9,712 bases of DNA, taken from contig RKSH01000042.1 in the NCBI GenBank assembly GCA_007570945.1, forward strand, positions 1 to 9,712, written 5' to 3'. Positions 6,964 through 9,712 of this stretch are shown piece after piece. Numbering within the stretch: position 1 is the first letter of the stretch; each line of letters begins with the position of its first letter. This DNA comes from Gammaproteobacteria bacterium. GTDB lineage: Bacteria; Pseudomonadota; Gammaproteobacteria; Arenicellales; Spongiicolonaceae. The translations under genes were made by a program, and so were the position numbers. The notes under the pieces are model-generated. The model saw only the letters and a list, made by a program, of their open reading frames with translations. It made no database searches and was not told the DNA's origin.

Positions 6964-8058
6964 TTAGCCGTGGAAGTCCACCAGTTCGCGTTTGTTCATG
7001 TACGACTGGTCGGAAATTTTCGACCACTTGATGACGTCCTTGCGGAACTTGATGAAACTGTCGTAAATCGCGCGGCTGGTGGCGTCGGTGGCGCCGGCGT
7101 CGGCCAGCACGTCTTTGGCGGCGGCGCCCATCTCGCGGAACACCGAGTCCGGGAACTCCACCAGGCTGACGCCATGCTCGTTAATGAGCGTGTCCAGCGC
7201 CTTGGAGTTGTTGGCGTTGAACTCGGCGAGGTCCACGTTGTTTTCGGCGATGGCGCAGGCGGTGAACATTTCCTGGTCGGCGCGCGACAGGGCGTCCCAG
7301 AATTTTTTGTTGATGCCCAGGCTGAGACACGTGCCGGTTTCGTGGAAGCCGGGGTAGTGGTAGTTCTTGACGATTTTGTAGAAGCCGAAGGCGAGGTCGT
7401 TCCACGGCCCCACCCATTCGGTGGCGTCGATGGTGCCGGCCTCCAGCGCCGGCATGATTTCGGCGCCGCCCAGGGTGACGGCGGTGCCGCCGAGCTCGTT
7501 AATCACCCGGCCGCCGAGGCCCGGCATGCGCATTTTCAGCCCCTTGAAGTCGCCGGCGGAGGTGATGCGCTTTTTGAACCAGCCGCCCATCTGCGAGCCG
7601 GAGTTGCCGCATGGGAACGGCTTGACGTTGAAGTCGGCACTGAGCCGGTCCCACAACTCCTGTCCGCCGCCGTGGTGCAGCCACGCATCCATTTCCGGCG
7701 GCGTGAAGCCGAACGGCACCGAGGCGAAAAAGTTGTAGCCCACCGATTTGCCCTGGTAGTAGTACTCGGCCGAGTGGTACAGCTCGGCGGTGCCCTCCTG
7801 CACCGCATCGTGGCACTTCAGCGGGTGCACCAGTTCGCCGCCGCCGTAGACCCGCACTTTGTAGCGGCCGTCGGACATGGCCTCAATGCGCTGCCCGAAG
7901 CGCGCCGCGGCGGTGCCGAGGCCGGGAAAGTTTTTCGGCCACGAGGTGACCATCTTCAACTCCTTGACGCCCTGCGCAATGGCCGGCGCCGGCAAGGAAG
8001 CGGTGGCGGCGCCGCCAAGGGCTGCCGCGCCGCCGATTAAAATTTCACGTCTTTTCAT
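6964..8058 (-). CDS. dctP: TRAP transporter periplasmic solute-binding protein (DctP family, TakP-like)
   Basis: 364 aa. It begins with a signal peptide: MKRREIL has a twin-arginine pair (R3, R4) before a hydrophobic Ala/Gly stretch and a likely cleavage site AIA-QG at 28/29, so export may use Tat. The mature protein captures the solute in the periplasm and delivers it to DctQM. The best match is the TakP group (2-oxoacid binding in Rhodobacter). Q156 (GSQMGG), R177 (KMRMPGLGG), E214 and W215 (ATEWVGPWND) fall at or very near the positions I recall as sodium and carboxylate ligands in TakP, followed by FGFYKIVKNYHYPGFHE. A 2-oxo or 2-hydroxy acid such as pyruvate or lactate is therefore likely but not proven. 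AGGAG at 8070-8066, seven bases before the ATG, is a strong ribosome binding site, unlike that of dctQ. It is first in the operon. Confidence 0.94.
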   Translation of the reverse strand: MKRREILIGGAAALGGAATASLPAPAIAQGVKELKMVTSWPKNFPGLGTAAARFGQRIEAMSDGRYKVRVYGGGELVHPLKCHDAVQEGTAELYHSAEYYYQGKSVGYNFFASVPFGFTPPEMDAWLHHGGGQELWDRLSADFNVKPFPCGNSGSQMGGWFKKRITSAGDFKGLKMRMPGLGGRVINELGGTAVTLGGAEIMPALEAGTIDATEWVGPWNDLAFGFYKIVKNYHYPGFHETGTCLSLGINKKFWDALSRADQEMFTACAIAENNVDLAEFNANNSKALDTLINEHGVSLVEFPDSVFREMGAAAKDVLADAGATDATSRAIYDSFIKFRKDVIKWSKISDQSYMNKRELVDFHG

Positions 8059-8079
8059 TTTTCAACTCCTCTGGTTGGT

Positions 8080-8101
8080 GGCCGCCGGTTATCGGGCGGC
8101 C
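8080..8101 (-). promoter_or_regulatory. Stem-loop in the dctP 5' leader
   Basis: ggccgcc at 8080-8086 and ggcggcc at 8095-8101 form a perfect seven-base inverted repeat with an eight-base loop. It ends seven bases upstream of the extended dctP ribosome binding site AGAGGAG (8072-8066). No T-tract follows on the minus strand, so it is not a terminator. It may stabilise the message or be an operator. Confidence 0.4.
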
Positions 8102-8128
8102 GGTGAATGGTCGGGTTGGACAGGGTCC

Positions 8129-8157
8129 ATTATTCCCCATTGGCGGGGGAAGGTAAA
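8129..8157 (-). promoter_or_regulatory. Candidate sigma-70 promoter for the dctPQM operon
   Basis: On the minus strand TTTACC (8157-8152, four of six to the -35 consensus) and AATAAT (8134-8129, five of six to the -10) are separated by exactly 17 bases. The predicted start near 8122 gives a leader of about 64 bases ahead of the dctP ATG. A hairpin (ttcccc at 8133-8138 with ggggaa at 8146-8151, seven-base loop) spans most of the spacer and touches the -10 box, a plausible operator or a short interspersed palindrome. Confidence 0.4.
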
Positions 8158-8167
8158 GGCGGGCGGC

Positions 8168-8330
8168 GCCCAACTTCCGGCGTATTTGCGGGCGGTGTAA
8201 ATGTCCACTTCCCGGTGCCTTGGAATTGCCGAGACATAATCTCCGTTGACATAAATGGTGTGTTTTGCCCCCTCCCTTGCGAGTCGACACCCGCATTTTC
8301 CAGGTGCCGGAGCAAATCCCTGCGTTTCAT
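8168..8330 (-). pseudogene. hicA: HicA-family mRNA interferase toxin, broken by two frameshifts
   Basis: The remains of a HicA toxin (about 60 aa, a double-stranded-RNA-binding-fold RNase that cuts mRNA) can be read only by using all three minus-strand frames. Frame one from ATG 8330 gives MKRRDLLRHLENAG; after 8290 a second frame gives CRLAREGAKHTIYVNG and SAIPRHREVDIYTAR, including the family histidine in AKH; after 8189 a third frame gives QIRRKLG. At each junction one base is missing from a codon (GG_ then TGT; CG_ then CAA), so two single-base deletions explain everything. Unshifted, translation from the ATG runs to a stop at 8130 with an unrelated tail. The ATG overlaps the hicB stop (ATGA). 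The right-hand limit of homology is firm; the left end near 8168 is approximate. Sequencing error is the alternative explanation. Confidence 0.8.
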
Positions 8331-8626
8331 ATGCCCACTTTTCCCAGCGTCTCTCGAATGACTTCGTGTTTTTCTTCGGCGATTCTTTTTGCCGAAAGTT
8401 CACGCTGTGTGCGCAGAATCAATTGCACCGCCTCGGCCAGATTTTCCTTGGTTTCCTCCAGCGTCGCCCCGTGGCTGTTGGTGCCGGGGATTTCTTCCAC
8501 ATATCCGGCGTAACCCTGCGGGCATTTTCTAATCACCGCGGTTAATTTTTCCTCCACTTTCAAACGCGTCGCCGCCGCTTTGGCGGCGGGGGCTTTTTGG
8601 GTTGCGATGGCGAGTTTGGGCGACAT
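8327..8626 (-). CDS. hicB: HicB-family antitoxin
   Basis: 99 aa. The HicB core spans residues 27-80: KLTAVIRKCPQGYAGYVEEI, then PGTNSHGATLEETKENLAEA and VQLILRTQREL. HicB proteins of this kind have a degenerate RNase H-like fold, bind and block HicA, and may repress their own promoter. Residues 1-25 are an unusual Ala/Lys-rich extension; most relatives start right at the KLTAVI strand, so a later start is possible, but the only candidate (GTG at codon 24) has no ribosome binding site and neither does ATG 8626. No classic ribbon-helix-helix or HTH domain is evident in the short C-terminus. The order is antitoxin first, toxin second, coupled by ATGA. Since hicA is broken, this appears to be an orphan antitoxin with an intact frame. 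Confidence 0.85.
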   Translation of the reverse strand: MSPKLAIATQKAPAAKAAATRLKVEEKLTAVIRKCPQGYAGYVEEIPGTNSHGATLEETKENLAEAVQLILRTQRELSAKRIAEEKHEVIRETLGKVGI

Positions 8627-8653
8627 GAACAGTTTTAATGTTTGGCAGGGCGG

Positions 8654-8662
8654 ATGATAACA
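8654..8662 (-). promoter_or_regulatory. Extended -10 promoter element for hicBA
   Basis: Minus-strand TGTTATCAT (8662-8654) fits the extended -10 form TGnTATAAT, with one mismatch in the hexamer. No -35 box is evident 17 bases upstream (GGGGGT), as tolerated for extended -10 promoters. The predicted start is about 20 bases ahead of the hicB ATG. It lies in the 95-base leuB-hicB gap, in which I see no clear terminator. Confidence 0.45.
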
Positions 8663-8721
8663 CTTTTACGCCCTCCACCCCCGCAAATGCCCGGCCGCGG
8701 TTGTCAGATGTCCACAGTCCG

Positions 8722-9712
8722 TTATTCGGCAAGAGCGGCAACGACCCGGTCGCCGAACTCGCCGGTGCTGAGCATTTTTGACTCGCCGTCCAGCGGCGGC
8801 AGGTCGGGGGTGGTGAAGCCGGCGGCGAAAACTTTTTGCATGGCGCGGCGGATGTCCCCGGCCTCTTTTTTCATGTCCAGACTCATTTCCAGCATCAGCG
8901 CCGCCGAGCCAATCATGGCGCATGGGTTGGCGGTGTTTTTGCCGGCGATGTCGGGGGCCGAGCCGTGCGACGGTTCATAGTAGGATTTTTGCGGCCCGAT
9001 GCAGGCCGAGGGCATCAGCCCCAGGGAGCCGAGGATGCCGCCGCCCTGGTCGCTGAGAATGTCGCCGAACATGTTTTCCATCACCATCACGTCAAAGCGC
9101 CCGGGGTCCAGGCACAAATACGTCGCCGCCGCATCCACCAGCACATGATGCACCGTCACCTGCGGGTGGCGCGCCGCGGCCTCGTCCACCACCTCGTTCC
9201 ACAGGACGCTGGACTTCAGCACGTTGCTTTTGTGAATGTTGTGCAGGGTTTTTTTGCGCCGCAAGGCGGTGGCAAAGGCGACCTCCACAATGCGCCGCAC
9301 CTGTTCTTCGTTGTATTCCAGCGTCTCGCGCACAAAGCGCCGGCCGGCGGCGTCCACGCCGCGCTCCTTGTCGCCGAAGTACAGCCCGCCCACCAGTTCA
9401 CGAATCATCATGATGTCGATGCCGCCGCCGAGCACCTCCGGCCGCAGCGGCGAGAAGTGCGCCAGGGATTTGGGCAGCACGACCGGGCGGAAGTTGGCGT
9501 AGGTGTTGTACCGCTTGCGCAGCGGCAGCAGCGCGCCGCGTTCCGGCTGTTCGTCCAGCGGAATTTTTTTGGCCTCCTCATGGCCGAGGCCGATGGTTCC
9601 TTTCAGAATGACGTCGGCTTCGTCGCAAATCCTCGCCGTCTCTGCCGGGAACGATTTGCCGCATTGAAAATAGGCCGCGGCCCCGAACGGCGCCGGCGTC
9701 AATTCAAATTTT
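8722..9712 (-). CDS. leuB: 3-isopropylmalate dehydrogenase family protein, 5' end outside window
   Basis: 330 codons are in the window; the frame continues past 9712 (K-F-E-L-T-P-A-P-F-G reads through the edge), so roughly 25-35 N-terminal residues are missing. This NAD-dependent beta-decarboxylating dehydrogenase converts 3-isopropylmalate to 2-oxoisocaproate in leucine synthesis. Seen: QPERGALLPLRKRY and NFRP carrying substrate-binding arginines, RELVGGLYFG with the catalytic tyrosine, IHKSNVLKSS with the catalytic lysine, LVDAAATYL and MFGDILSDQGGG with the metal-binding aspartates, and EPSHGSAPDIAGKNTANP for the NAD site. Some stretches (LVGG for LTGG, IHKSN for the common VDKAN, ILGSLGLMPSACIG) differ from textbook LeuB, so a related isocitrate/isopropylmalate-type enzyme is possible. 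leuC and leuD are not in the window. hicB follows 95 bases downstream on the same strand. Confidence 0.88.
   Translation of the reverse strand, partial: KFELTPAPFGAAAYFQCGKSFPAETARICDEADVILKGTIGLGHEEAKKIPLDEQPERGALLPLRKRYNTYANFRPVVLPKSLAHFSPLRPEVLGGGIDIMMIRELVGGLYFGDKERGVDAAGRRFVRETLEYNEEQVRRIVEVAFATALRRKKTLHNIHKSNVLKSSVLWNEVVDEAAARHPQVTVHHVLVDAAATYLCLDPGRFDVMVMENMFGDILSDQGGGILGSLGLMPSACIGPQKSYYEPSHGSAPDIAGKNTANPCAMIGSAALMLEMSLDMKKEAGDIRRAMQKVFAAGFTTPDLPPLDGESKMLSTGEFGDRVVAALAE

Noticed and set aside
6709..8040. 443-codon open frame on the plus strand
   Set aside because: It is antisense to dctP and the start of dctQ, whose family motifs are unmistakable; the plus-strand product is composition-driven.
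8570..8598. Plus-strand hairpin (cgccgcc/ggcggcg) followed by a T-run
   Set aside because: The T-run is six bases or more from the stem, no plus-strand gene ends nearby, and it lies within the Ala-rich start of hicB.
1..9712. CRISPR arrays, tRNA/rRNA genes, insertion sequences
   Set aside because: No regularly spaced direct repeats, no cloverleaf or rRNA segments, and no transposase motifs were seen on either strand.

Overview
The window is GC-rich (heavily GCC/GGC-biased) bacterial chromosome. The split three-gene proton-translocating transhydrogenase, the TakP-type TRAP transporter and an ABHD10-like hydrolase suggest a Pseudomonadota genome, most likely alphaproteobacterial. That placement is an inference; no rRNA or other clean taxonomic marker is present.

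Layout, plus strand, 1-4467. A lower-GC leader of about 277 bases with no recognised gene precedes pntAA-pntAB-pntB (278-3132), a complete proton-pumping NAD(P) transhydrogenase. After a 13-base gap comes a DUF4160/DUF2442 pair (3146-3696) whose genes overlap by ATGA. After 15 more bases comes an alpha/beta-hydrolase (3712-4467). All six genes are nearly gapless and could be one transcript.

Layout, minus strand, 9712-4455. leuB enters from the right edge (its N-terminus is outside) and ends at 8722. Next is a hicB antitoxin gene (8626-8327) coupled by ATGA to a hicA toxin gene that is broken by two single-base frameshifts. Then comes a tripartite TRAP transporter operon in the order binding protein (dctP, 8058-6964), small permease (dctQ, 6883-6080) and large permease (dctM, 6083-4455). 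dctM meets the hydrolase tail to tail with a 13-base coding overlap.

How the genes work together. PntAA/AB/B use the proton-motive force to reduce NADP+ with NADH. The TRAP system probably imports a 2-oxo or 2-hydroxy carboxylate with sodium, since its binding protein keeps TakP-like ligand residues. LeuB belongs to leucine synthesis. The two small accessory modules (DUF4160/DUF2442 and HicBA) sit between these housekeeping units.

The most notable points are: the decayed hicA beside an intact hicB; a strong intrinsic terminator in the dctP-dctQ gap that probably lets dctP outnumber the permease mRNAs; a repetitive Gly/Asn/Asp tail on DctQ; and a dctP promoter that appears to lie just past, and partly on top of, the dead hicA 3' end. 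I see no convincing wholly new system; the closest candidate is the DUF4160/DUF2442 pair.
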